Below, one piece after another: positions 46,601-58,110 of a stretch of DNA of 64,000 bases. Below the pieces are notes generated by a model. The model was not told the origin of the DNA, did no database searches, and saw only the letters and a list, made by a program, of their open reading frames with translations. Positions within the stretch are counted from its first letter, which is position 1; the number at the start of each line of letters is the position of its first letter. The position numbers were made by a program, and so were the translations under genes. Origin of the DNA: Meconema thalassinum (lineage: Eukaryota; Arthropoda; Insecta; Orthoptera; Tettigoniidae); assembly GCA_946902985.2 (NCBI GenBank), contig OX336389.2:278797527-278861526 (forward strand). Direction: 5' to 3'.

Positions 46601-47680
46601 AAAAAATACATACTCTGCCCATGTGGAGTCGGTCATAATACATGAACTTACATAAGTGATCTCTATCACCATACAATATGTTAGGATGATTACAACAACA
46701 GTTTTAGAGATATTGAACATCGGTGAAATATTTCACGCAACCGCCATGTTGAATTGGTGACCCTTATTAAAATTTAAATGGCACGGTCGAGGTTGGACGG
46801 GGATTTAGTAAGTTTTCTTGAAGTTTCATTGAAATCTCACCACCCAATCAATCAAAACTTATTAGGGACCACATATACACCGGCGTGCGTACACACATAT
46901 TAGGTATACACACCCTCGGACAAAATGTGATCCTTAATTGGTATTCTCCAGACTGTGGCCATCCCATGTGATCCCAACAGATTGTACCTGCTTTCGACTT
47001 ACAGATATCAAATATTCCTTCTATGTGGCAAATATCAAATCTGTTCTCATTAATCTACCTGGCAACTGGATTCTTCCTAGAAATCTTCCATACCTGTTAT
47101 CAACTTTTTTTCATCTTGTGATATATAGGCTTTAATAAGGAGGGGAATCTTTACCATTTATGATTAACTGTCGACCATGGTGAAGATGGTGTATAAGTTT
47201 CGGGTTTGCATTGCAGAAAGTGCATCATAATAGTATAGTGCGTCTCTACCTTAAAAGACAGTACGCATTAAATGGAGCGCGCTGATGCCAGATCTACTGC
47301 ATATACAAAGTTCTGCAAGGGTGGGCACATGATGTAATATAACTCGTATACAGGCGAGCTTTTACGCAAAACTCGGGAAATTTCCATAATATTTGTTTGT
47401 TGTATATAACTGTAGCTCATACCTTGCAGCGAACAACGCTACAATATTTAGATATGATACGTCGAACCTCAGAGCGCGATTTTAATGCACACATTATAAC
47501 AATTTATATTTTTCAATTATTCATGAATATGATAATATTATAATATGTTATAATTTATAATATTACATTTTACAGAATATTATAGGTTAAAATAAATTAT
47601 AATATGAAATTTTTCATGAAGATTATATATACTTGTGGTATATATATTGTGGTCCACGTAATTTACCCAATTTTGTGTGG
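43642..47680. other. Unassigned DNA, AT-rich; one repeat unit near 46500
   Basis: No coding pattern over 4 kb despite frames up to 111 codons. It may be intron following the candidate exon at 43504. A relative of the 139-bp repeat lies at 46501-46582, and repeat phrases (caaccgccatgttgaattgg) continue to about 46920. A very AT-rich, self-complementary zone lies at 47490-47640. Confidence 0.5.
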
Positions 47681-47689
47681 TCAAGTGGT

Positions 47690-48085
47690 GGTATGCAGTC
47701 GAAATTAAATTCTTCATTTATCTAGTTCTTCATTTGCGCCCATACCATTTAGATGGGATTAAGTTCACTGTGGTATGGTGGCAAGCGAAGAACATATATT
47801 TCTGCTGATTTAGCCATCTCGTCAATGATGTGTTTATCATATCTGACTCTATTTTGAGTAACAATAAAACGAAGCTTCCGTTTTAACATATCATTTCTGA
47901 GTGAGCCAATCTATAATCCGGTATTTTCTCCGTTATAGTTAAAAGTTCGATTTTCCGACTGTGGTAGCCTACATTGTCTATTACTAGGATAGATCCTTCG
48001 GGAACATTGGGCAACAATTGCTTGTCGAACCACTTTTCTTACACTTCACCTGTCATTTCGTCGTGGGTGTCTGCCGTGTTCTTTT
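47690..48085 (-). pseudogene. IS630/Tc1-like DDE transposase C-terminal relic
   Basis: Minus-strand reading gives EKWFDKQLLPNVPEGS, then ILVIDNVGYHSRKIELL with a catalytic-type Asp, then IIDEMAKSAEIYVLRLPPYH, and SELNPI, a stop, and MVWAQMK. In the family the stop position is normally Glu (the last D/E of the catalytic triad, in NPIE). Several frameshifts and stops intervene. Such DDE endonuclease proteins are multicopy in insects. Neither the N-terminal half nor terminal repeats were found. Confidence 0.8.
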
Positions 48086-48094
48086 GCACAGAAA

Positions 48095-48347
48095 CGTTAA
48101 CTCTGCACCACTAACGAACCCTTGTTCATTCCCGGGATGAACAAAGGCAAACCACGGAAACCACTTAGAAGATGGCTGAGGTAGGAATCGAACCCGCCTC
48201 TTCTCAGTTTTGTCTCAAGAAGTTGAGTACACCCCGTTCCAGCCCTCAGACCAGAATTAAATTTCTTGGCAGAGCCGGGATTCAAACCTGAGCCTCCACG
48301 GTGACAGCCAGGAATGCTAGCCACTAATGTACGCAACGAGGCGGACA
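48095..48347 (-). mobile_element. SINE family A copy (minus)
   Basis: The reverse complement shows head gtggctagcattcctggctg, gtttgaatcccggctctgcc, body tctgagggctggaacggggt, gaggcgggttcgattcctac and core gtggtttccgtggtttgcct, then stops short near 48100 with no tail domain. 3'-truncated. Confidence 0.8.
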
Positions 48348-48349
48348 AT

Positions 48350-49960
48350 TTATAAAGAACACAACGACCACTTCATTTCACAGTTTAACTTCACACCATC
48401 ACACCATCAGTCGGGGAGATACTGGCGCCTGAGTAAACAAACTTACGCAGCGCTGGGCGGGAAGAATAAGTGCGATAACTTATGAATGCTATCCAATATC
48501 GAGCTCTGGTTTATTTTAAAAACGTTCTCACATATTAATGAACATTTTTTCTCGCTTAGTCACCAACGTAAAGTCAATAGCAAAAAGGTTTGTCGCTACG
48601 TAACTTTCCTGTGATACCATCTCAGATTTTTCAAGTAACATTTAAGGAAAAAAAAGCATAACTTTCTTACTATGAAAATAATTACTGCCCTGAGAAATAG
48701 AGTATCTTCTACCAACATCAGGCAATCTAAAAATAAATTCTTGATCTGTTGCGATCATTAGTTCATGATCTATGGCGTGATGAGTTTTATATCTGCAAAC
48801 ATATAGAATCGCGCTAAAATATCGTAATTGTGAAAATTGGGCCATGTGTTAATTATTTATGGATTTTATTTTTACATCATTATAAAGAGTGGAAAATTCT
48901 CTAAAGACCACGCAAACAGTTTCTTAGATTTGTCACTTTCAATTATTGGGAAATGGCAACATCGCCGGGGTGGAAGAGGACGAAGCTGATTGCAGGACAT
49001 AGGAGTGCGAGTGAGAGGCAAATACTACATTTAATTCCAAACTGTCTTTTAAGGTTGAGACGCTCTATAGACACTTCATGATAAGATATCGGATCAAAAT
49101 GTTTGGTAGAATATACTGAACAAACAACATCCGACAATCACTTCAAACTTGACCAAAGTAAGTGTTACCATGCTAAAGACCTTAAACACAGAGTTCATAA
49201 AATAAAATACAAGATTTGAGACATGTATGACATGAGAACGCTTTGCATGAAGAATGGCCACGAAGCACACTTGCTCTGAGCCTGTTTCAGGCCTATCCAT
49301 GCACCGTTTGAAATGAAGAGTTTTTAACACCTGATATTTTATCCACAAGTGATTGACAGATGTTCCAAGAACATAGGATTGATCCTTGCCATATCATTTA
49401 ATATTTGACGATAAGAAGAGAAGGCTGAAGGACATGCAGGTGCAACGGTATCTGCGTGGTTTTAAGCTGATTCATCTTACAAACAACTGTATCTTGTTAT
49501 GTTTGTTTAACATGTTCGACCACAAAAACAGATGGAATATGGCTTGGAATAGCCAAAGATAAGATGCTGTGGGAACTGGAGTGCAGTTGTACGCGACTTG
49601 ATAATCTCTAGCTCCTCCCCCAGCCACTTCACGTTTTCACTCTTCCATGTGATTAAATGTGGTGCAAGTTTCTCAACTGTCCCGGTGAGTAGGCCTTTGC
49701 AATGAAGGTGCCATTAACTGGGCGTCCTGGACATATGAATCGAGGCGTTCTTCAATCTAAGGTAGTCAGTATTCAATTCCACCGCTACACGGTTAGCAAT
49801 CCGTAGCTCAGAGCCAATGTGTGTGAGGCTTTGAAAGTGACAAGTAACGGGCATGGCAGTTGAAACTAGGATATCATTCATTAATTCATTCTTATTTGAG
49901 AATGTTTGCCTTTCAGAAGTCTCCTTCGTAGCCTCCATGATCCCTTATTAGCAGTTCACA
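48350..49960. other. No gene recognised
   Basis: About 1.6 kb with only short frames (up to 84 codons) on the minus strand and no domain pattern or terminal repeats. Confidence 0.5.
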
Positions 49961-49974
49961 CTGTATCATCATCA

Positions 49975-50260
49975 GTCTCTACACCTCTCAACTTGAAATC
50001 GTTCATCAGGTCTATCTCAGCTTCTTTTACCGTATATAGCCGAATTCTTCAACCTACTAGGTGATAGGTGATCTATCCTCACCCATTCATATTACATGAC
50101 CTAACCATCTCAATCTGCTCATACGAACCACTTCATCTAACATGCTCATTTTTATCTCAGCCTTTACGAGTCCCTCCTGCCATTGCCCCCATATACAGTC
50201 CCAGCAATCATTCATGCTACTCTCATATCAGTTACTACCAGCTAAGAGGCTATATGAGAT
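49975..50260 (-). pseudogene. Decayed LINE RT C-terminal fragment
   Basis: It aligns by eye with 8145-8450: catctcaatctgctcatacg matches catctgggtcggctcatacg, and ctcctgccattgcccccata matches the gtctatttg-bearing segment there. It encodes the same post-RT region on the minus strand but with many more differences. It directly precedes the 47-bp satellite. Confidence 0.65.
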
Positions 50261-50290
50261 ACCCTGAATCCAACCAGTCAAATCAGTCAA

Positions 50291-52690
50291 GTGTGAGCAT
50301 TGATATGCTGGTACGAGTGTACTGGGACTTGACTCAGCTGTGAGCATTGATGTGCTGGTACGAGTGTACTGTGACTTGACTCAGGTGTGAGCATTGATGT
50401 GCTGGTACGAGAGTACTGGGACTTGACTCAGGTGTGAGCATTGATGTGCTGGTACGAGAGTACTGGGACTTGACTCAGGTGTGAGCATTGATATGCTGGT
50501 ATGAGAGTACTGGGACTTGACTCAAGTGTGAGCATTGATATGCTGGTACGAGAGTACTGGGACATGACTCAGGTGTGAGCATTGATATGCTGGTACGAGA
50601 GTACGGGGACTTAACTCAGGTGTGAGCATTGATGTGCTGGTACGAGAGTACTGGGACATGACTCAGGTGTGAGCATTGATATGCTGGTACGAGAGAACTG
50701 ATACATGACTCAGGGGAGAGCATTGATGTGCTGGTACGAGAGTACTGGGACTTGACTCAGGTGTGAGCATTGATGTGCTGGTACGAGAGTACTGGGACTT
50801 GACTCAGGTGTGAGTATTGATATGCTGGTACGAGAGTACTGGGACTTGACTCAGCTGTGAGCATTGATGTGCTGGTACGAGAGTACTGGGACTTGACTCA
50901 GCTGTGTGCATTGCTGTGCTGGTACGAGAATACTGGGACATGACTCAGCTGTGAGCATTGATATGCTGGTACGAGAGTACTGGGACATGACTCAGGTGTG
51001 AGCATTGATATGCTGGTACGAGAGTACTGGGACATGACTCCGGTGTGAGCATTGATATGCTGGTACGAGAGTACTGGGTCATGACTCAGGTGTGAGCATT
51101 GATATGCTGGTACGAGAGTACTGGGACATGACTCAGGAGTGAGCATTGATATGCTGGTACGAGAGTACTGGGACATGACTCAGCTGTGAGCATTGATGTG
51201 CTGGTACGAGAGTACTGGGACTTGACTCAGATGTGAGCATTGATGTGCTGGTACGAGAGTACTGGGACATGACTCAGCTGTGAGCATTGATATGCTGGTA
51301 CGAGAGTACTGGGACTTGACTCAGGTGTGAGCATTGATGTGCTGGTACGAGAGTACTGGGACTTGACTCAGATGTGAGCATTGGTATGCTGGTACGAGAG
51401 TACTGAGACATGACTCAGCTGTGAGCATTGATATGCTGGTACGAGTGTACTGGGACTTGACTCAGATGTGAGCATTGATATGCTGGTACGAGAGTACTGG
51501 GACTTGACTCAGATGTGAGCATTGATATGCTGGTACGAGAGTACTGGGACTTGACTCAGCTGTGAGCATTGATGTGCTGGTATGAGAGTACTGGGAAATG
51601 ACTCAGCTGTGAGCATTGATGTGCTGGTACGAGAGTACTGGTACTTGACTCAGCTGTGAGCATTGATGTGCTGGTATGAGAGTACTGGGAAATGACTCAG
51701 CTGTGAGCATTGATGTGCTGGTACGAGAGTACTGGGACTTGACTCAGCTGTGAGCATTGATATGCTGGTACGAGAGTACTGGGACTTGACTCAGATGTGA
51801 GCATTGATATGCTGGTACGAGAGTACTGGGACTTTACTCAGATGTGAGCATTGATATGCTGGTACGAGAGTACTGGGACTTGACTCAGGTGTGAGCATTG
51901 ATATGCTGGTACGAGAGTACTGGGACATGACTCAGGTGTGAGCATTGATATGCTTGTACGAGAGTACTGGGACTTGACTCAGGTGTGAGCATTGCTATGC
52001 TGGTACGAGAGTACTGAGACATGACTCAGCTGTGAGCATTGATGTGCTGGTACGAGAGTACTGGGACTTGACTCAGCTGTGAGCATTGATGTGCTGGTAT
52101 GAGAGTACTGGGAAATGACTCAGCTGTGAGCATTGATGTGCTGGTACGAGAGTACTGGGACTTGACTCAGCTGTGAGCATTGATGTGCTGGTATGAGAGT
52201 CCTGGGAAATGACTCAGGTGTGAGCATCGATGTGCTGGTACGAGAGTACTGGGACTTGACTCAGCTGTGAGCATTGATATGCTGGTACGAGAGTACTGGG
52301 ACTTGACTCAGGTGTCAGCATTGATATGCTGGTACGAGAGAACTGATACATGACTCAGGGGAGAGCATTGATGTGCTGGTACGAGAGTACTGGGACTTGA
52401 CTCAGGTGTCAGCATTGATGTGCTGGTACGAGAGTACTGGGACTTGACTCAGCGGTGAGCATTGATGTGCTGGTACCAGAGTACTGGGACTTCCCTCAGG
52501 TGTGAACATTGATGTGCTGGTACGAGAGTACTGGGACATGACTCAGGTGTGAGCATTGATATGCTGGTACGAGAGAACTGATACATGACTCAGGGGAGAG
52601 CATTGATGTGCTGGTACGAGTGTACTGTGACTTGACTCAGGTGTCAGCATTGATGTGCTGGAACGAGAGTACTGGGACTTGACTCAGCGG
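50291..52690. repeat. 47-bp satellite array, left part (about 51 monomers)
   Basis: The monomer is gtgagcattgatgtgctggt, then acgagagtactgggacttga, then ctcaggt (47 bp). Common variants are gat/gtg, cttgac/catgac and ctcagc/ctcagg. GTACGAGAGTAC is an interrupted palindrome in each monomer. Blocks of variants recur, for example the tgatacatgactcaggggag variant near 50700, 52345 and 52570. The array continues at 55956 after a hAT insertion. Confidence 0.97.
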
Positions 52691-53216
52691 CAGTGGCGGC
52701 CGGTGGCAAGTAAAGCTGGGTGTTGCACCAAAATTTCTGATGGCGCAATTTTATATGGGAAGTTTACACATGTAACAAAAATTAATTAACGTTAGATAAA
52801 CTACAGTTTTATAAAAACTGAAATACATGGGTTTTCCAAAATAACTGTACGTTCGACAAATAGACAAATTTTAATGGCTCTTTTGGGCTTCTTCCTATAG
52901 GAATTCATTAAAAAAAATCAGATTTATGTATTTAAGCCCTATGCCTGAGTTCATGGGAAGAATTCTAAACACAGCAGGTTGTCTAAGGTTGGGTCTCAAT
53001 CTCCGGGATAATAAACATTCTCAACATAAAAACATGGCAACCGAAAAGTTTGTACGTTAACGAAAAATGTTATTACTAACAAAGACGGGCACATATTCTG
53101 CATAAGGATAGGATTTTTATCATTTTAAATGATCTTGTCGACTTCGTAGTTACGCTGGGGTCTGGCGTTACGTTACGGTGACGGGACGAAATGTACCGAG
53201 CATGCACTGAGGTGTG

Positions 53217-53278
53217 TGACGTCATAATACTGCTTGAGCTTCCTCCTTTCCCCGCGCGCTCCGGTGAGCGTGACGTCA
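53217..53278. promoter_or_regulatory. Two CRE palindromes in a GC-rich patch of the hAT
   Basis: TGACGTCA occurs at 53217-53224 and 53271-53278, inside a GC-rich segment (gcgcgctccggtgagcg between them) unlike the AT-rich surroundings. It could be a transposon promoter, but it lies downstream of the transposase relic as read on the minus strand, so a role is uncertain. Confidence 0.25.
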
Positions 53279-53439
53279 TCCAGCCAGCTACCTCCTTTGA
53301 CCTTGGTTTGCACTTGCTAACGGACTTTGAGTTCACGCAGCATTTGTAGCATTTAAAATGATATAAAGTCTAGTCTTTCAGACTGACTATCAGTCTTTTT
53401 TTTTACTATAGCTTGAAACCCATCAGAGGAACCAGCCAT

Positions 53440-54000
53440 GAAGTGCGCTCTGTCATACGTCGGCGCAATTCATTTTTGCGGAGTTTCGTTCAATTTCTGC
53501 TTCTTTAATTCATCCAGTAAACACGCTGCTAATGTGTGTACATAATGTTTTGTTTGCATCTTACTACGTATCGGTGCACAACAGCCATCTGAAATATGTT
53601 TGAAATATCACTAGTTTCATCTGCTATAATGGCAAAAATTTCCGATTCCTTTATTTGCTTTGATTTTTCTTCTTGGCAAACCTCCATCATAATCTGTAAA
53701 AATTAATTTTGAATTGTTTTGGACGTTCCTTTGAAAACAGTTGCCCTTACCAAATGACCTTTAACACAGCATCCAACTCAGCGGTAAAATTAATTAGTTC
53801 TCTCAAAACACATGGATTTGTTGATGTTACACTTTCATCATGATCACGCAAGGCCAGTCCGAAAGAACCACAGAAACGAATACAGTTTATTACAATATTT
53901 AACACATATCTATTGTGCCTAACATCTTCGTTATATTCCGCAATTTACCTTCTATAGGCACTGTCCAATTGTGCATCTTCGTTAACAGTTCCAAAAAGTG
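53440..54000 (-). pseudogene. hAT transposase relic, ZMYM1-like
   Basis: The minus strand reads EDAQLDSAYRR, then a stop, then NRYVLNIVINCIRFCGSFGL, ALRDHDESVTSTNPCVLREL and a LDAVLK segment. After a frameshift it gives ESEIFAIIADETSDISN, the conserved region with the hAT catalytic-type Asp (ADETSD). These are hallmarks of the zinc-finger MYM-type protein 1-like group of hAT transposases. Only this middle part is readable. The C-terminal dimerisation region was not found, and the N-terminal side is displaced by the SINE at 54024. Confidence 0.83.
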
Positions 54001-54011
54001 TCAATTTCAAA

Positions 54012-54549
54012 CAGCTGAAGATTGGTTGGTTGGTTCCTCAGTTTAGGAGCTGCGACAAGGCAGTCATGTAGCCCCCTGTACTTTGGGTGTGTGTAGAAAC
54101 TGTCTGATAACCGGTGTTAATTGTGATGGCTGTATTAGTGAGTGTTATCTGTTTTTAATTCAAGTGAGGACTACAGACATTGAATTTCAAGCAGTTCCTA
54201 CTTTTGCCGCCAAAGGCCACCGTAAACGACTACTAGCTCAGAACTTGGTTACTACACGCCACCGCAGTCGGTTCCTGGCGACGAACGTTGGAACCTAAGA
54301 GCGTTGTTCAAATTTTTAACCAATAATTTAGCTTCACACAGGTGTAATAAGTGGAAGGTTCTTTAACATGCCATAAATCTATGACATGGGACCGCCGGCT
54401 TTACTTCCCCTCCGAAGGAATGCATACTGAGGGATTTTTAACGCTCTTAAAAAAATCCGATGACTTCGGCCGGGTTTGAACCCGCGATCTTGGGCATAGA
54501 GGCTCAGCATGCTACCGACTACGGCACCGAAGCCGCTCAGCTGAAGATT
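54012..54549 (-). mobile_element. SINE inside the hAT, 12-bp TSD cagctgaagatt
   Basis: cagctgaagatt at 54012-54023 and 54538-54549 flanks 514 bp. On the minus strand the tRNA-like head is agcggcttcggtgccgtagt with B box gcgggttcaaacccggc. The 3' region contains the tail domain shared with family A (reverse complement of gttaattgtgatggctgtat) and ends ccaaccaacc. It carries an additional tcctcagtttaggagctgcg block. Confidence 0.92.
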
Positions 54550-55035
54550 CATGTTTCTTTATTTTAGGGATTATTTTCCATAACTCCTATTTTGGTCCAC
54601 GCGAATTCTCCACCAACAAACATGTAAAACAGAATAAAGCGTTTTTAATATCGCATTCACATAACCAATTATTATTGCCTTAAATATCTCCTTTAAACGC
54701 CCTCGTATACTTATATTTTGGACAATACTTATCCGGTAATGGTGCACCGAGTGTTTTTACTGTAAGTTTATCGTCATCAGGGAGCTGGAAAAACTGTCTG
54801 ACTAGCAAATTACTTACTCTATTGATTTTCACTCACACTCCACAATACAATTAATGTTTCAAACTAAACATTCCGTTAAAATAAAATACTACGGTAACTT
54901 ACAAGATGCACAGATGATAAATCTGGGTGCTACATCGGAAAGTGGCGCGAAAAGCAAACTAACAAAACACTGAATTTTGCTAGCCAAGAAATTTCGTAGT
55001 GAATGCATAGGTCTACTCACAATCAACCAAACAAT

Positions 55036-55036
<1 letters not shown>

Positions 55037-55100
<64 letters not shown>
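55037..55100. repeat. (AAT)n microsatellite
   Basis: About 21 uninterrupted AAT units. The poly-Asn and poly-Tyr frames across it are artefacts. Confidence 0.97.
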
Positions 55101-55102
<2 letters not shown>

Positions 55103-55442
55103 CACAGTTAAGTATCTGCCTGGAACCAAAATACTCAAATCAACTAAATACAGAACTAATCGCAACCCAAATACCGCAAGAACAAGAGTGGTAAAAGCAA
55201 ACATAAACCGCTAAAGTACACCAACAATACGTCGCAAAATAGTTCAGCCACTTATCTACTGTACTTATAGCACGGTGGCGTTCTTAGGCTCGCTTCACAG
55301 AACAATTGACAAAAATATTAAATGAAGTTATGATGAGAAAACATCTAAAATAATTGGGTGTGAACCAACTAATGTCTCCCTATGAAATTCCGATATTTGT
55401 ACCGTTGTGGGTGGTATAGCATTCTCTAGTGGTGTGGGAAAG

Positions 55443-55536
55443 AAACTACCCTTCAGGGGCAGATGACCTCGTAGTTCCGCCCCTTAAAACAACAATAACT
55501 AACTAACTAAATAACTAACTAACTAAACTACCCTTC
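55443..55536 (+). mobile_element. 70-bp retroposon 3' tip with 12-bp TSD
   Basis: aaactacccttc at 55443-55454 and 55525-55536 flanks just 70 bp: aggggcagatgacctcgtag, ttccgccccttaaaacaaca and an (AACT)n tail. It has the same terminal motif as the element at 23672-24417, here on the opposite strand. An extremely 5'-truncated retroposition. Confidence 0.9.
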
Positions 55537-55955
55537 GCGGGGTAAGAGAAATCGAGGGTGTTGTCATTTCCAAAGAGTGGTGCAGTCTAACGGGGCCATT
55601 TGGAACTGAGTGTTGCCAGGGGGCTGGCAGCTCGTCTGCAACTCCCTGCTACCCATGCTGGTCGGCATGCTATGCACAAGCTTGGCCTCGTCCAGCCTCG
55701 TCCTGTACGCCGCGCTGTCTGCTTGGGAGTTGCCACAAGAGAGCTAACCCCCTGGAGTTTGATTTGAAGGCGGCAGCTTTTATAGGTACAGTGTGAAGCA
55801 TTTGGATAAATAATATCAAAATATAGATGAATTTAACACATTTTTGAGTGCATTAGATCTATAAAACTAAAACATTAAAGGAAAAGAAACTACGAATTAG
55901 GTGTAAAATTATTGGGAGTTGTGCAACGCTGCAACAATGTCACCAGCCGCCACTG

Positions 55956-56292
55956 CTCAGCGGTGAGCATTGATGTGCTGGTACCAGAGTACTGGGACTT
56001 CCCTCAGGTGTGAACATTTATGTGCTGGTGCGAGAGTACTGGGACATGACTCAGACGTGAGCATTGATGTGCTGGTACCAGAGTACTGGGACTTCCCTCA
56101 GGTGTGAACATTGATGTGCTGGTGCGAGAGTACTGGGACATGACTCAGATGTGAGCATTGATGTGCTGGTACCAGAGTACTGGGACTTCCCTCAGGCGTG
56201 AACATTTATGTGCTGGTGCGACAGTACTGGGACATGACTCAGATGTGAGCATTGATGTGCTGGTACAAGAGTACTCGGACATGACTCAGAAC
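55956..56292. repeat. 47-bp satellite array, right part (about 7 monomers)
   Basis: Continuation of the 50291 array past the hAT. Here monomers alternate in a 94-bp dimer: one with ctggtaccagagtactggga plus cttccctcagg, the next with gtgaacatt plus ctggtgcgagagtac. The array ends at catgactcagaacttcgcgg. Confidence 0.95.
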
Positions 56293-56294
56293 TT

Positions 56295-56620
56295 CGCGGA
56301 AAACTCATAACAGTGATGAAGCAATTGGGGAGACGAGGAACACAAACAGACAATGGACACCTGCGTCATAAGAAAGATAAGAACGCTACAATCTTCCTCT
56401 TACTTCAGACAAATAGCGTACAGTGATGAAACGTTGGTCTTCCTGGATACAAGAGAGGCGCTATTCTGATGGCGAGTTATACATTACCTAGTTACGGTTA
56501 CGTTGTTCACCTCTTAACAGGGTGTTTTCAACATCTAACTACCGGAGGTTTTCTCTTCTCATTATCTTACAGTTAACCCAAGAAAACCTTACATAGTACC
56601 TCATGCCAGAACAAACGCAA
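56295..56620. other. No gene recognised
   Basis: About 325 bp between the end of the satellite and a SINE. No supported feature. Confidence 0.45.
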
Positions 56621-56624
56621 CGTA

Positions 56625-56890
56625 TTGCCACTCCGGCTCTTCCAAGAAATGTAATTCTGGCCTGAGGGTTGGAACGGGGCACTTTCAGTCTCATTAGGCA
56701 GAACTGTGAAGAGGTGGTTTTATTTCCAACTCAGCCATAAAAGAAGTGGTTTTCCGTGGTTTCCCAATTATTCTCCTGAAAAATGACAGCTGGGATGACT
56801 CCAAACGTAAGGCCACGGCCGCCCCTCCATGCATATCCCAGTCTCAATCACAAATACACTCACTACACAATAATACACATTATTATATTT
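56625..56890 (+). mobile_element. SINE family A copy, head truncated
   Basis: Starts at ccactccggctcttccaaga, then body cctgagggttggaacggggc, core gtggttttccgtggtttccc and aaggccacggccgcccctcc, then a tail with cacaaatacactcactacac. The tRNA part is lost. Confidence 0.8.
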
Positions 56891-57456
56891 TCATTTTAGA
56901 ATTATATCTCTCTGGCAATAAGGAATACATACGTAGATACCGTGACGTATCACAGCCCCTAAATGAATCAAGAACAAAAAATATATAGGGGCAAAATTTG
57001 TATCACAATATGGACAATGCAATACCGTTTTTCTCCTCTTAGCTGGTCAGGAACGCATGGATTTATGTGGGTATATACTCCCGCCAAACTTGTTAAAAAT
57101 GTTAAGAGCCGCTCCCACCAATTCTTTATAACGGTTAGTAGTTGGTTAATTCCTATTTAACTTAAATATGAGAGTTAAAGTCTAATCGCCGAGTCGAGAC
57201 AGTGCCTCTGGCTACCCGGACAGGGAAACACGCCCAGTTCACGTCATCGGCTCTGCCGGACAGGGGTAGCCAAAAAGCTCCTAGATCATTAGTCATGCCG
57301 TAGCCCTGGAAAAGACAAGACTTACTGCACTTAGTGCTGTTCTGCACTGTATACTGTTACTTGTCATAAGCAGTTAAGGGCTAATTAATTAATTAATTAA
57401 TTAATTAATTAAATACATAAACGAACAATAAATAAACCGTGCTGTATCATGTAACC
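56891..57456. other. No gene; (TTAA)n run at 57381-57411
   Basis: Unassigned. A run of about seven aatt/ttaa units precedes the left end of a hAT element. Confidence 0.5.
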
Positions 57457-58110
57457 CAGGGGTTCCCAACCTTATTTTTCTCACGTACCCCTTTATGCAT
57501 ATTTATCCAAAATAGTACCCCCCTAATAGAAAACTTTTAAAAATTTAAATATTTTACGGACAATATTTACATATCTTAATAAAAGCTTTAAACTAATAAT
57601 GAAAATAACTTACAGCTAATAATGTATAACTTATGTTTTTTAAACAGTATAACTAATATTTTTAATTTATTTGTTTGTAGTTAGTATGCATTTCATTTCA
57701 ATAAAATGGTAAATATATTTTTCAATTTTACTTTTATTTACTTGATCAAATATAGATGTATACACATTTAGCTGGGGAAAATACACAATTACAGTACCAG
57801 TACATAAGATTTTTTAAATTTTATTTTTATTGAAAACCAATTAATTCTGCCGATTAGTTTGGCAAACATGGAAAAATGAAGACAATAGCAATGCAGAAGT
57901 GAAAGGGACTGGTGTTGGGGTAGGGTGAGTTGTCGAGGGGGACCATTGACCTTGACGTGCGTGAATGAGATGGCAATGCGTGGGCGTACATTACGACTGA
58001 CACGTACGATGGAACATGGCGCCCGCCATTACCGTTTATTTTTGGCGTACCCCTAACTGGTTCGTTGCGTACCACCAAGGGGTACGCGTACCCCAGGTAG
58101 GGAACCGCTG
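57457..58110. mobile_element. Non-autonomous hAT with CAGGGGTTCCCAACCT-type ends
   Basis: The left end CAGGGGTTCCCAACCTT and the inward-read right end CAGCGGTTCCCTACCTG are diverged copies of a TIR typical of ZBED/Charlie-type hATs. Subterminal cacgtacccctt and gcgtaccccttgg motifs match on both sides. The flanks atgtaacc and gttaaccg are only approximately alike, so the TSD is degraded. There is no transposase frame in 654 bp. Confidence 0.75.

Larger units (their letters stand above)
52683..55963. mobile_element. hAT transposon inserted in the satellite, TSD CTCAGCGG
   Basis: CTCAGCGG at 52683-52690 and 55956-55963 flanks 3265 bp. The left end CAGTGGCGGCCGGTGGCAA and the inward-read right end CAGTGGCGGCTGGTGACAT form the TIR. 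The joined flanks give an uninterrupted satellite monomer identical in variant type to one at 52448-52500, proving a clean insertion. The interior has a ZMYM1-like transposase relic (minus), an inserted SINE, a 70-bp retroposon tail and an (AAT)n run. Confidence 0.95.

Noticed and set aside
50291..52690. Repetitive-protein gene (92-codon minus frame of MSQYSRTSISMLTPES units)
   Set aside because: 47 is not a multiple of 3, so the frame drifts and survives only over stretches without stops; no start, splice or composition evidence.
55003..55204. Poly-Asn and poly-Tyr proteins
   Set aside because: Translation of an (AAT)n microsatellite.
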